Origin: Stenotrophomonas rhizophila
GTDB taxonomy: Bacteria > Pseudomonadota > Gammaproteobacteria > Xanthomonadales > Xanthomonadaceae
Reading direction: 5' to 3'
NCBI RefSeq assembly: GCF_020857975.1
Contig: NZ_JACWUO010000007.1
Location: 124,001 to 188,000, forward strand
DNA: 64,000 nt
A program made the position numbers and the translations under genes. Positions 8,329-16,697 of this stretch are shown here, piece by piece (position 1 is the first letter of the stretch; the number at the start of each line of letters is the position of its first letter). A model generated the notes under the pieces. It worked only from the letters and a program-made list of their open reading frames with translations. It was not told the origin of the DNA and ran no database searches.

Positions 8329-9234
8329 ATGGACATTGCAATGATTGGACTGGGGCGCATGGGCGCCAACATGGCCGAGCGCCTGCATCGCGGTGGGCAC
8401 ACCGTGATAGGCGTGGACCCGGGGCAGGCGGCGCGCGACAGCGCGGCCAAGCGGGGTTTCCAGGTCAGCGCCTCGGTCGCCGACGCATTGGCGACGCTGC
8501 CGGTGCCGCGCGTGGTGTGGCTGATGGTGCCGGCCGGCGAAGTGGTCGACCAGACCCTGGCCGCGCTGGCGCCGCATCTGTCCGCAGGCGATGTGGTGAT
8601 CGATGGCGGCAATTCGTACTACAAGGATTCGATGCGGCGTGCCATCCAGCTGCAGGCCGATGAGGTGAGCTATGTCGACTGCGGCACCAGCGGTGGGGTG
8701 TGGGGCCTGCAGGAAGGCTACAGCCTGATGATCGGTGGCGATGCCGGCGCGGTCGAACGCGTGGAAGCGATCTTCCGCACCCTGGCGCCGGGCGAAGACC
8801 GCGGCTGGGCGCATGTCGGCCCGAGCGGTGCCGGCCACTTCTGCAAGATGGTCCACAACGGTATCGAGTACGGGATGATGCAGGCCTACGCCGAAGGCTT
8901 TGCGCTGATGCAGCACAAGACCGCGTTCAACCTGGACCTGGCACAGGTCGCCAAGGCCTGGCAGCACGGCAGCGTGGTGCGCTCGTGGCTGCTGGACCTG
9001 AGCGCCGATGCGCTGGGCCGCAACCCGCAGCTGGACGGCATCGCGCCCTACGTGGAGGACTCCGGCGAGGGGCGTTGGACCGTGGCCGAGGCGATCGACC
9101 TGGACGTGCCGGCGCCGGTGATCACCCTGTCGCTGCTGGAACGCCTGCGCTCGCGCGAAAAGAACTCCTTCAGCGACCGCCTGCTGGCGGCGATGCGCAA
9201 CGAGTTCGGCGGGCACGCGATCAAGAGCAAATAA
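8329..9234 (+). CDS. gnd: 6-phosphogluconate dehydrogenase, decarboxylating (short GndA/YqeC type)
   Basis: The 301-aa product has an N-terminal NAD(P)-binding motif MIGLGRMGANMAERL and the substrate signature YVDCGTSGGVWGLQEGY. The catalytic region is GPSGAGHFCKMVHNGIEYG with Lys173. It oxidatively decarboxylates 6-phosphogluconate to ribulose 5-phosphate. At about 300 residues it belongs to the short, tetrameric class that lacks the long C-terminal domain of E. coli Gnd, and this class often prefers NAD. Three bases separate it from the preceding gene and GGAAGGTGAAAG gives a good ribosome site. Confidence 0.93.
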   Translation: MDIAMIGLGRMGANMAERLHRGGHTVIGVDPGQAARDSAAKRGFQVSASVADALATLPVPRVVWLMVPAGEVVDQTLAALAPHLSAGDVVIDGGNSYYKDSMRRAIQLQADEVSYVDCGTSGGVWGLQEGYSLMIGGDAGAVERVEAIFRTLAPGEDRGWAHVGPSGAGHFCKMVHNGIEYGMMQAYAEGFALMQHKTAFNLDLAQVAKAWQHGSVVRSWLLDLSADALGRNPQLDGIAPYVEDSGEGRWTVAEAIDLDVPAPVITLSLLERLRSREKNSFSDRLLAAMRNEFGGHAIKSK

Positions 9235-9276
9235 GGGGCAACAAACCTTCGCCCCGCTGCCCGGCAAAGACGCGCG

Positions 9277-9449
9277 GTAGACCCATGCCATGCGTGGGAT
9301 GCCGCGCGCAGCGCGGCGCAAGCATCCGGCACCGCGCTGCTGCGATGCCGTGATCGCATTCGGCGCCGACACGCAACCGAAGCCCACCGTCAGGCGTGGC
9401 GTGTGGCGCGTGGCCGAGCCGAGCGCATCCACGCGTAGCGTGGATGTAC
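9277..9449. repeat. Two GTAG-type REP units between gnd and the Gfo/Idh gene
   Basis: A unit starting GTAGACCCATGCC at 9277-9301 and an inverted unit CATCCACGC-gta-GCGTGGATGTAC at 9426-9449 face each other across about 125 bases. Both use the CCAYGC...GCGTGG stem, a different stem class from the CCGACC class found elsewhere. They fill most of the 224-base gap between two convergent genes and could serve as a two-way transcription end. Confidence 0.6.
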
Positions 9450-9458
9450 GCGGGCGGC

Positions 9459-10502
9459 TCAGCGCAAATCGATGCGCATGCCGCGCTGTGCACTCTGCTG
9501 CCCGGCCTCGAGCAGGCGCATCAGCTGCACCGCCTGTTCGGCGCTGACCGTGGGCGGGCCCACCCCCAGCATCGCGTCGCGGAACTGCGCATACAGGCGC
9601 CGGTAGTCGCCGGGCACGTTGTCCACGCTGCTGCGCTGGGGGCGGCCGTCGGCGTCCAGGCAGACGTGCTGTCCGTGCAGCGGGTCCAGGCCCCAGCCCG
9701 GTGCGCCCGGGGCGACACCGTCGCGCAATTGTTCTTCCTGCACGTCGCGGCCTTCCTTGAGGTAGCTGCCGGCGCTGCCATGCACGGCGAAGCGCGGCGC
9801 CGAGGCGGCCACCAGCGAGCCGGCATGCACGATGGCGCGGTGCCGTGGGTAGTGCAGCACCGCATGGAAATAGTCATCGCTGTGCGCATCGTCGCGCTGC
9901 GCGGCCAGGTCGGCGCTGATCGCCTCGGGCCAGCCGAACAGTTGCAGCATCTGGTCCAGCAGGTGCGGGCCCAGGTCCATCCACAGCCCGGCGCCGGGCG
10001 CGGCGCTCTCGCGCCAGCGCGTGCGCACCTGCGGGCGGTAGCGGTCGAAGTGCGAATGGCATTCGGCGATCCGGCCCAGCCGGCCTTCGTCCAGCAGCTG
10101 GCGCAGGCTCAGGAAGTCCGCGTCGAAGCGCCGGTTCTGGAATACCGTGACGATCCGTTCGGCATCGCGCGCGGTCTGCACCACGGCTTCGGCCTGCGCC
10201 ACATCCAGGGTGAACGGTTTGTCCACCAGCACATGCTTGCCGGCCTGCAGCGCGGCCAGCGCCAGCGGCGCATGTTCGGCGTTGGGGGTGGCGATCACCA
10301 CCGCGTCGATTGCCGGGTCGTCCAGCAGCGGTTGTGGGTGCGGATGGATGTGCACGTCGGTGAAGCTGCGCAGCAGCCGGTCGCGCTGCGAGCTGACGAT
10401 GCTGTGCAGGGCAAGCCCCGGTGTGTGCTGGATCAACGGCGCATGGAAGACGCTGCCGGCCAGCCCGTAGCCGATCAATCCCACCTGCAGTGCGGCGGCC
10501 AT
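9459..10502 (-). CDS. Gfo/Idh/MocA family NAD(P)-dependent oxidoreductase
   Basis: A 347-aa protein starting MAAALQVGLIGYGLAGSVFHAPLI, a Rossmann dinucleotide site. DKPFT follows in the position of the family EKP motif (Lys catalytic), then the C-terminal alpha/beta domain with WMDLGPHLLDQM. The substrate, a sugar or cyclitol in this family, cannot be told. The ATG at 10502 is chosen because the longer in-frame extension upstream has no domain content. It resembles YdgJ/YvaA-type oxidoreductases. The gene is convergent with gnd and divergent from the BON-domain gene. Confidence 0.88.
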   Translation of the reverse strand: MAAALQVGLIGYGLAGSVFHAPLIQHTPGLALHSIVSSQRDRLLRSFTDVHIHPHPQPLLDDPAIDAVVIATPNAEHAPLALAALQAGKHVLVDKPFTLDVAQAEAVVQTARDAERIVTVFQNRRFDADFLSLRQLLDEGRLGRIAECHSHFDRYRPQVRTRWRESAAPGAGLWMDLGPHLLDQMLQLFGWPEAISADLAAQRDDAHSDDYFHAVLHYPRHRAIVHAGSLVAASAPRFAVHGSAGSYLKEGRDVQEEQLRDGVAPGAPGWGLDPLHGQHVCLDADGRPQRSSVDNVPGDYRRLYAQFRDAMLGVGPPTVSAEQAVQLMRLLEAGQQSAQRGMRIDLR

Positions 10503-10555
10503 GGTGTGCTCCCGTGATGGCAGAGGTACAGGGTAGCGGCTGCGGCCGGGCGGCG

Positions 10556-10589
10556 GAACCTGAACGGTTGTGCATGAACCTGAGCGGTT
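10556..10589 (+). promoter_or_regulatory. Direct repeat upstream of the BON gene, possible regulator site
   Basis: GAACCTGAACGGTT (10556-10569) and GAACCTGAGCGGTT (10576-10589) differ at one base and start exactly 20 bases apart, about two helical turns. They lie 80-113 bases before the BON-domain gene and 54 bases before the start of the divergent oxidoreductase. The arrangement suggests a dimeric activator on one DNA face; no regulator can be named. Confidence 0.4.
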
Positions 10590-10668
10590 CACGGCGGCGT
10601 TATGTCGCGCCGACGTGCCGCACACGGGGCGGCAGTGACACTGGCGGCACACCCAGGAGACACCGATC

Positions 10669-11046
10669 ATGACCAACACGACCCGCAATCTGCTTGCTGC
10701 TTCGCTTGCTTTGGGCATGGTGCTTGGCACCGCTTCGGCCATGGCCAAGGATCCGCCCAAGACCACCGACCACGGTGCCATGACCCACGCCGATAAGCAT
10801 GATTCGGCCGAACCGGTGACCGACAGCTGGATCACCACCAAGGTCAAGACCGATCTGCTGACCAGCAAGAATGTGCCCGGCACCGAGGTCAAGGTGGAGA
10901 CCGTCAATGGCGTGGTTACCCTCAGCGGCACCGTGGCCAGCCAGGCCGAGCATGACAAGGCCGTCCGCGTGACCCAGCAGATCAAGGGCGTCAAGCGTGT
11001 CGACGCCAGTGCGCTGAAGGTCAGCGCCGCTGCTGCCACGCGCTGA
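10669..11046 (+). CDS. Periplasmic BON-domain protein (OsmY-like, single domain)
   Basis: A 125-aa protein with a signal peptide (MTNTTRNLLAASLALGMVLG..., cut near ASAMA) and one BON domain from about residue 52. The domain contains ITTKVKTDLLTSKNVPGTEVKVETVNGVVTL in segments and GVKRVDASAL at its end. BON domains bind phospholipid surfaces; OsmY-type proteins protect the envelope under osmotic stress. Most OsmY proteins have two BON domains, this one only one. AGGAG precedes the ATG and a strong terminator follows, so it is a single transcription unit. Confidence 0.85.
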   Translation: MTNTTRNLLAASLALGMVLGTASAMAKDPPKTTDHGAMTHADKHDSAEPVTDSWITTKVKTDLLTSKNVPGTEVKVETVNGVVTLSGTVASQAEHDKAVRVTQQIKGVKRVDASALKVSAAAATR

Positions 11047-11071
11047 TCCGCACCATCGCCTGTCTGACACG

Positions 11072-11097
11072 AGGCGCGCCGCAAGGCGCGCCTTTTT
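11072..11097 (+). terminator. Rho-independent terminator of the BON gene
   Basis: A 9-bp GC stem AGGCGCGCC/GGCGCGCCT around a GCAA tetraloop is followed by TTTT, 25 bases after the stop codon. Confidence 0.88.
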
Positions 11098-11119
11098 GAT
11101 GGCCATCTGCACGCGCGGG

Positions 11120-11284
11120 GTAGTGCCGGCCGCTGGCCGGCAACCTGCAGAAGATCAAGCTGCAGCGTCTTGATCTTCCGCCCTCCTCTGAACAAATCAC
11201 GGTGTGCGGAACGAAAAGCGGCCGGCCACGGGTCGGGACTACCAAAGCAACAGCAACCGCAACCGCAGCCGGGTATTGCCCGGC
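11120..11284. repeat. Cluster of palindromic repeats and hexamers in a gene-free stretch
   Basis: The 413-base gap before the histidine kinase gene holds several elements. A SMAG unit GTAGTGCCGGCC...GGCCGGCA lies at 11120-11142. A hairpin GAAGATCAAG-ctgcagcgt-CTTGATCTTC is at 11150-11178. A degenerate inverted GTAG unit ends at 11242. Four hexamers of the form GCAACN/GCAGCC follow at about 11247-11270, overlapping GCCGGG-tattg-CCCGGC (11268-11284). Nothing coding is seen; 11285-11459 probably carries the kinase promoter (TATATT at 11360-11365 is one candidate -10). Confidence 0.6.
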
Positions 11285-11459
11285 CGTTCCAGGCGGCGCA
11301 CGAAGCGTTTTCCTAAACCATTCAGATAATTCCACCCAGCCTATTCACAATGCGGTGGGGTATATTCACCGCTTCGCCCTCGCTGGGGTGCCGGGCTTGC
11401 CGGGCGGCCGCGGGTGGGCACCGCCGGCAACGGCACCGTGAGCTTGAACAAGAGGGACT

Positions 11460-13280
11460 ATGGCGCTGGTTTTCAGTGATGAAATCTGGGACCGCTGGCG
11501 CTTGCCGGCATTGGCATTGGCGGCGGTGGCGATCATCGTGGTGCCGTGGCTGACCCTGCGCAAACTCTCCCAGGACAATGTCGAGGCGATGCGCTGGGTG
11601 ACCCATACCCAGGATGTCGGCGTGGCGGTGTATCAGTTGCAGGCCGACGTGCGCGACGTCGAATCGGCGGCGCTGACCATGTCCAAGGGCATCGATGCGC
11701 CCGGCCTGCGCGAGCGCCTGGCCCAGGCCAACGACATTCCGCCGCGGCTGCAGCGCCTGGCCGAACTGACCCGCGACAATCCCGAGCAGCTGGTGCGCAT
11801 CGGCCGCATCCAGTCGATGCTGGAACGGCGCATGGAGCTGGCCAGGCAGTTGGCCCGCGCCGCGCCCGACAGCGACCAGCGCCAACTGGTACAGGACCTG
11901 ACCACCCGCTACCCGATCCGCAACCTGATCGAGGAACTGCAGGCCAGCGAACAGACGCTGCTGGAACAACGGACCCGCCAGTTCGACCAGCAGCGCAGCC
12001 AGGGCGAGCTGGTGTCGTGGACCGCGCTGCTGGTGCAGTTGGCCCTGCTGGGTCTGGTGCTGTGGCTGCTGCACCGCCAGATCGGCCACCGCGCCAGTGC
12101 CGAGCGCGCCTCGCAGCGGTCGGCCGCGCGTGCGGCCTCGGTGCTGCACACCGTGCGCGAACCGATCGTGCTGCTCGACCGCGATCTGCGCGTGCAGCTG
12201 CACAACCCGGCCTTCGCCGAGCTGTACGGGCTGGAGGAGCAGCAGAACAGCGACGGCCGCACCCTGGACAGCATCGGCGATGGCGCCTGGGACGATGCGG
12301 TGGTGCGCCAGCGCCTGATCGACGTGCTGCTGCGCGGCCGCGAACTGTGGGACTACGAACACGAACAACGCACCGCCGACGACCAGGTGCGCAGCATGCT
12401 GATCAACGCCCGACGCATGCCGCTGCCGGACCAGGACGATGAAGTAGTGCTGATGACCGTCAGCGATGTCACCGTGCAGCGGGCCGTGCAGCAGCGGGTG
12501 GAGGAGCTGAACCGGCAGTTGGAAGGCAAGGTCGAGCAGGTGTCCGAGGTCAACCGCGAGCTGGAGGCATTCAGCTATTCGGTGTCGCACGATCTGCGCG
12601 CGCCGCTGCGCCATGTCGCCGGCTTCTCCGACAAGCTCACCCGCCACCTGGGCGAGCAGGCCGACGAAAAGTCGCTGCACTACCTGGGCGTGATTTCCAA
12701 CTCGGCGCGGCGCATGGCCGCGCTGATCGACGACCTGCTGGTGTACTCGCGGCTGGGCCGCGCGGCGATGCGCATGCAGGCGGTGGACATGCAGTCGCTG
12801 GTGGCCGATACCCGCTCGATGCTCGATGCCAACCTGCAGAGCGAGAGCGAGGAAACCGGCGTTCAGCGCCAGGTCGAGTGGAAGATCGCACCGTTGCCGA
12901 TCCTGGTCTGCGATGAAAACATGATGCGGCAGGTATGGCTGAATCTGCTCGGCAACGCGATCAAGTATTCTTCCAACCGCGATCCGGCCAGGATCGAGGT
13001 CGATTACCAGCTGCAACCCGATGGCGGCCACCTGTTCACCGTCCGCGACAATGGCGCCGGCTTCGACATGGCCTACGCCGGCAAGCTGTTCGGGGTGTTC
13101 CAGAGGCTGCACAAGGCCAGCGACTACCCGGGCACCGGGATCGGCCTGGCCAGCGTGCGCCGCGTGTTGACCCGGCACGGCGGCCGCATCTGGGCCGAAT
13201 CGGTGGTCGACCAGGGCGCCACCTTCCATTTCCTGCTTCCTCCCGCGCTCGACGCAATCAACAAGGGCTCCGCCGCATGA
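11460..13280 (+). CDS. Membrane sensor histidine kinase with CHASE3-like and PAS domains
   Basis: The 606-aa protein has a first membrane helix at about residues 13-35 and an extracytoplasmic helical domain of CHASE3 type (about 38-175). A second membrane helix follows (about 180-203), then a PAS domain (about 225-335). The kinase core has YSVSHDLRAPLRHVAGFSDKL with His377, an N-box near NLLGNAIKYSSN and a G-box GTGIGLASVRRVL. The SVSHDLRAPLR phosphoacceptor region is of the bacteriophytochrome/Cph1 class. The next gene, a single receiver, overlaps by ATGA, so they are surely coupled. The signal sensed is unknown. Confidence 0.92.
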   Translation: MALVFSDEIWDRWRLPALALAAVAIIVVPWLTLRKLSQDNVEAMRWVTHTQDVGVAVYQLQADVRDVESAALTMSKGIDAPGLRERLAQANDIPPRLQRLAELTRDNPEQLVRIGRIQSMLERRMELARQLARAAPDSDQRQLVQDLTTRYPIRNLIEELQASEQTLLEQRTRQFDQQRSQGELVSWTALLVQLALLGLVLWLLHRQIGHRASAERASQRSAARAASVLHTVREPIVLLDRDLRVQLHNPAFAELYGLEEQQNSDGRTLDSIGDGAWDDAVVRQRLIDVLLRGRELWDYEHEQRTADDQVRSMLINARRMPLPDQDDEVVLMTVSDVTVQRAVQQRVEELNRQLEGKVEQVSEVNRELEAFSYSVSHDLRAPLRHVAGFSDKLTRHLGEQADEKSLHYLGVISNSARRMAALIDDLLVYSRLGRAAMRMQAVDMQSLVADTRSMLDANLQSESEETGVQRQVEWKIAPLPILVCDENMMRQVWLNLLGNAIKYSSNRDPARIEVDYQLQPDGGHLFTVRDNGAGFDMAYAGKLFGVFQRLHKASDYPGTGIGLASVRRVLTRHGGRIWAESVVDQGATFHFLLPPALDAINKGSAA

Positions 13281-13717
13281 CCGCACTCCGTACCATCCTC
13301 CTCGCCGAGGACAGCCCCGCCGATGCCGAGATGGCGATGGACGCGCTCAAGGAGGCGCGCCTGGCCAACCCCATCGTGCACGTCGAGGACGGCGTGGAAG
13401 CGATGGACTACCTGCTGCGCCGCGGCGCCTACGCCAACCGCGAGGAAGGCCTGCCGGCGGTGCTGCTGCTGGACATCAAGATGCCGCGCATGGACGGCCT
13501 GGAAGTACTCAAGGAAATCCGCAACACCGATGAGCTCAAGCGCCTGCCGGTGGTGATCCTGTCGTCTTCGCGCGAGGAAAGCGACCTGGCCCGCAGCTGG
13601 GACATGGGCGTGAATGCCTACGTGGTCAAGCCGGTGGACGTGGACCAGTTCTTCGGTGCGGTGCAGACCCTGGGCAAGTTCTGGGCGGTGATCAACCAGG
13701 CTCCGGAGCTCGAGTAA
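13277..13717 (+). CDS. Single-domain response regulator (Rcp1-like)
   Basis: A 146-aa stand-alone receiver: acidic pair in LLAEDSPADAEMAM, phosphoacceptor Asp66 in LLLDIKMPRMDGLEVL, a switch Ser in VVILSSSREESDL, and the Lys in AYVVKPVD. The loop after the second strand and the length match the Rcp1 group, which pairs with phytochrome-type kinases. It has no output domain, so it must act by protein contact or as a phosphate carrier, plausibly between the kinase upstream and the hybrid protein downstream (4-base gap). The ATG at 13277 overlaps the kinase stop codon. Confidence 0.93.
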   Translation: MTALRTILLAEDSPADAEMAMDALKEARLANPIVHVEDGVEAMDYLLRRGAYANREEGLPAVLLLDIKMPRMDGLEVLKEIRNTDELKRLPVVILSSSREESDLARSWDMGVNAYVVKPVDVDQFFGAVQTLGKFWAVINQAPELE

Positions 13718-13721
13718 GCCC

Positions 13722-15239
13722 ATGCCGCTGACCGGCCCTTCCCTGGGTATGCTGCGCGTCCTGCTGGTGGAAGATTCCCCCGAGGACGCCGAACTGATGT
13801 GCGAGCAGATGCTCGACTCGGGACTTGAAGCCTGCTTCGAGCGGGTGGAAAGTGCCGACGAGCTGCGCGATGCGCTGACGCGTTTTTCGCCGGATATCGT
13901 GCTCTCGGACCTGAGCATGCCGGGCTTTTCGGGTAACCAGGCGCTGGAGATCGTGCGCAGCTGGCACCCGGATGTGCCGTTCATCTTCGTCTCCGGCACC
14001 ATGGGCGAGGAAAACGCGGTGGCCGCGCTGCACCAGGGCGCCAACGACTACATCATCAAGCACCAGCCGGCGCGCCTGCCCTCGGCGGTGGCCCGTGCGG
14101 TGCGTGAAGCGCGCAGTGCGATCGACCGCCAGCGCGTGGAAGCCGAATTGATGCGCGCCCAGCGGCTGGAAAGCCTGTCGCTGCTCGCCGCCGGCCTCAG
14201 CCACGACCTGCGCAACATCCTGCAGCCGCTGCTGATCATGCCGGACCTGCTCAAGGCCCGCACCGAAGACCCGCAGCTGCACCACCTGGCCGACGTGATC
14301 GCCGAGTGCGGCCGGCGTGGCCATGAAATGGCCGAATCGATGCTGTCGTTCGTGCGCGGTTCGCGCAAGCCCAGCGAACACATCTGCATCGCCCACCTGT
14401 TCGAGGCGGTGGAGTTGCTGTTGCGCAGCAACCTGCCCGACAAGGTCAGCCTGCACCTGGACGTGGCCGATGAAAGCCTGGGCGTGGACGCCAATTACAC
14501 CGAGCTGCAGCAGGTGTTGCTGAACCTGTCGTTGAACGCGATCCAGGCGATGCCGGCCGGTGGCCGGCTGACCCTGCGCGCGGCGGCCGACGTGGACGGG
14601 CAGGGCGAGGACTGGCTGCGCATCTCGGTCAGCGATGAAGGCATCGGCATGGATGCCGAGACGCTCTCGCACCTGTTCAATCCGTTCTTCACCACCAAGG
14701 CCAATGGCACCGGCCTGGGCCTGATTTCGTGCAAACGCATCGTCGAAGGCGTGCATGGCAGCATCCACGTCGACAGCACGCCGGGCGTGGGCACCCGTTT
14801 CGACCTGCTGTTGCCGATGCGGGAAGTGGCCGCCGACAGCGAAGCGGTCGACCAGCCGATCGCTGCCGGTACCGGTCAGTCGATCCTGGTAGTCGACGGC
14901 GAAGCCACGCGCCTGTCGCTGCTGGGCAACGCGCTGTCCAGCCAGGGCTATCACCTGCAGCTGGCCTCCGATGGCGCCGCGGCGCTGCGCTGGATGCAGC
15001 AGGAAGCGATGCCGGCCCTGGTGATCGCCGATGCCGGCTCCAAGCTGCTGTCGGCCAGCCACCTGCTCGGCGAGATGGCCTCGCTGGGCTACCGCGGCCC
15101 GGCCCTGGTGCTGGAAGAGGCCGACGTCACCGTGCCGCTGGCAGTGTTCCCGCCGGTCATCAACGTGCACGTGCTGCGCAAGCCGCTGGAAATGCAGCAG
15201 GTGTTCCGCTCGGTGGCCGAGGCGCTGGAGACGGCCTGA
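13722..15239 (+). CDS. Receiver-histidine kinase hybrid with degenerate C-terminal receiver
   Basis: A soluble 505-aa protein. An N-terminal receiver spans residues 10-125 (Asp63 in DIVLSDLSMPGFSG), followed by a HisKA/HATPase core with His161 in LSHDLRNILQPLL. The core also has NLSLNAIQAMP and SDEGIGMD...GTGLGLISCKRIVEG. A C-terminal receiver-like domain from about 388 starts ILVVDGEATRLS. In that last domain the usual acidic pair is DG-E and the acceptor site reads VIADAG, with the downstream Lys kept in LRKPLE, so it may not be phosphorylated normally. The kinase resembles NtrB-like, non-membrane sensors. It follows the single receiver and likely forms a phosphorelay with it. Confidence 0.9.
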   Translation: MPLTGPSLGMLRVLLVEDSPEDAELMCEQMLDSGLEACFERVESADELRDALTRFSPDIVLSDLSMPGFSGNQALEIVRSWHPDVPFIFVSGTMGEENAVAALHQGANDYIIKHQPARLPSAVARAVREARSAIDRQRVEAELMRAQRLESLSLLAAGLSHDLRNILQPLLIMPDLLKARTEDPQLHHLADVIAECGRRGHEMAESMLSFVRGSRKPSEHICIAHLFEAVELLLRSNLPDKVSLHLDVADESLGVDANYTELQQVLLNLSLNAIQAMPAGGRLTLRAAADVDGQGEDWLRISVSDEGIGMDAETLSHLFNPFFTTKANGTGLGLISCKRIVEGVHGSIHVDSTPGVGTRFDLLLPMREVAADSEAVDQPIAAGTGQSILVVDGEATRLSLLGNALSSQGYHLQLASDGAAALRWMQQEAMPALVIADAGSKLLSASHLLGEMASLGYRGPALVLEEADVTVPLAVFPPVINVHVLRKPLEMQQVFRSVAEALETA

Positions 15240-15289
15240 TCGTCGGGCGGGGGGCATCGCATGCGCGCTGCCTGCAATCGCCCGCATGC

Positions 15290-15314
15290 GTACCCACCAA
15301 CGGTGGGTACCTAC
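15290..15314. repeat. GTAG-type REP palindrome overlapping the anbu stop codon
   Basis: The palindrome GTACCCACC-aac-GGTGGGTACCTAC covers the last codons of the minus-strand protease gene. Its CTAC (GTAG on the minus strand) supplies the TAG stop at 15311-15313. Confidence 0.8.
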
Positions 15315-16045
15315 CTTTCCCAGGGGAATGCCGGCAGGCTGGCCACGGCCTGTTCCAGCTTGTGCGACCAGCTGCCGTGGATCTGCGCGTACAGCGGCGA
15401 ATCCCCGGCCAGCCGCATGCGCTGGCTGATGCGCAGGTCGCCGGCGCGGATCAGCACCAGGTCCACCGGCAGGCCCACCGACAGGTTGGAGCGGATGGTC
15501 GAGTCCAGCGACACGATCGCGGTGCGCGCGGCATCTTCCAGCCGGGTCTGCGGGCGCAGGATGCGGTCCAGGATCGGCTTGCCGTACTTGGATTCGCCGA
15601 TCTGCAGGAACGGGGTTTCCGGCGAGGCGGCGATGGCGTTACCGAGCGGGTAGATCATGTACAGCCCGGGATGCTCGCCGCCGATCTGCCCACCCAGGAT
15701 CAGGGTGGCCTGGGTGTTGACGCCGTCGTGGCCATGCTCGGGATGGCTGCACTGGACCTGGCTGTCCACCAGCACCCGGCCGACGTACTCGGCCACCTCG
15801 AACAGGTGGCGGTAGGCGAGCAGGTTGTCCGGCCGCTGCTCGGCCACGTCGCGGTGCAGGCGCGAGATCAGCAGCTGGGTGGTGGCCAGGTTGCCGGCGG
15901 CCATGATCACCAGCGCTGCCCGGCCGGGGAAGTCGAACTCGTGCAGCTTGCGGTGCACGCGCACGTCGTCCAGCGAGGCGTTGGTCCGGGTATCGGCGGC
16001 GAAGACCAGGCCCTGGTCCACCTGGATGCCGACGCAATAGGTCAT
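15311..16045 (-). CDS. Anbu, proteasome beta-subunit-like peptidase
   Basis: A 244-aa Ntn-hydrolase of the Anbu family. It starts MTYCVGIQVDQGLVFAADTR, which after Met removal leaves the nucleophile Thr at position 1. GNLATTQ, GQIGG and SVGLPVDL fit the proteasome-like fold. Anbu proteins form open helical or ring-like assemblies; their substrates are unknown. In many genomes anbu sits with a circularly permuted ATP-grasp, an alpha-E and a transglutaminase gene. Here none of those partners is adjacent: downstream are a REP and the signalling cassette, and folK is divergent 84 bases away. The ATG at 16045 gives the family's usual length. Confidence 0.9.
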   Translation of the reverse strand: MTYCVGIQVDQGLVFAADTRTNASLDDVRVHRKLHEFDFPGRAALVIMAAGNLATTQLLISRLHRDVAEQRPDNLLAYRHLFEVAEYVGRVLVDSQVQCSHPEHGHDGVNTQATLILGGQIGGEHPGLYMIYPLGNAIAASPETPFLQIGESKYGKPILDRILRPQTRLEDAARTAIVSLDSTIRSNLSVGLPVDLVLIRAGDLRISQRMRLAGDSPLYAQIHGSWSHKLEQAVASLPAFPWER

Positions 16046-16129
16046 GGCGGTGTCCTATGATGTTCACCCCGATTCTAGGCGGTGGCCATGTTGGCCCCGT
16101 GTGGATTCGCCCCACGCACGCCAAATACC

Positions 16130-16618
16130 ATGACCACTGTGCTCCTGAGCCTGGGCAGCAACCTGCAGCCGCAACAGCACCTCCACGCCGCCGTGGAGGC
16201 CCTGCGCGCGCGTTTCGGCCCGATCCGGGTGTCGCCGGCCTACCGTACCGCGGCGGTCGGCTTTGCCGGCCCGGATTTCCTCAACAATGCCGTGGCTATC
16301 GACACCGACCTGCCGCTGGACAGCCTGGATGCCTGGCTGCACGCGCTGGAAGACGCCCACGGCCGCGACCGCAGCGGCCCGCGCTTCAGCGACCGTACCC
16401 TGGACATCGACGTGGTGTTCTATGGCGACCTGATCGTGGAGGGCCCCGGCCACCTGCGCATCCCGCGCCCGGAACTCAAGCACGCCTTCGTGCTCAAGCC
16501 CCTGGCCGACATCGCCGGGGACTTCATCGACCCGGTCAGCGGGCTGGACCTGGCCACCCTGTGGCGCGCCCACCGCCAGCATGGCGAGGCGTTCGACACG
16601 ATGGATTTGCCGGGGTAG
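16130..16618 (+). CDS. folK: 2-amino-4-hydroxy-6-hydroxymethyldihydropteridine diphosphokinase FolK
   Basis: A 162-aa HPPK, which pyrophosphorylates the pterin precursor of dihydrofolate. It shows the N-terminal MTTVLLSLGSNLQPQQHL and the motif GPRFSDRTLDIDVVFYGD with the two Asp that bind magnesium; IPRPELKHAFVLKPLADI closes the signature. A start further upstream at 16082 is open but adds an unrelated 16 residues. The TAG stop lies in the GTAG head of a REP element. The minus-strand neighbour is a pteridine reductase, so pterin genes cluster here. Confidence 0.96.
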   Translation: MTTVLLSLGSNLQPQQHLHAAVEALRARFGPIRVSPAYRTAAVGFAGPDFLNNAVAIDTDLPLDSLDAWLHALEDAHGRDRSGPRFSDRTLDIDVVFYGDLIVEGPGHLRIPRPELKHAFVLKPLADIAGDFIDPVSGLDLATLWRAHRQHGEAFDTMDLPG

Positions 16619-16677
16619 GTACCGACCGTTGGTCGGTACGGGTTCCCGCGCGCGACCACCAACGGTGGCCGCCTACC
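16615..16677. repeat. Pair of GTAG-type REP palindromes between folK and the pteridine reductase
   Basis: The first unit (16615-16639) is GTAGGTACCGACC-gtt-GGTCGGTAC and contains the folK stop codon. The second (16656-16677) is inverted, ACCACC-aac-GGTGGCCGCCTAC. The facing pair lies between convergent genes. Confidence 0.8.
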
Positions 16678-16697
16678 AATCGGGGTCGGTACGCCGG

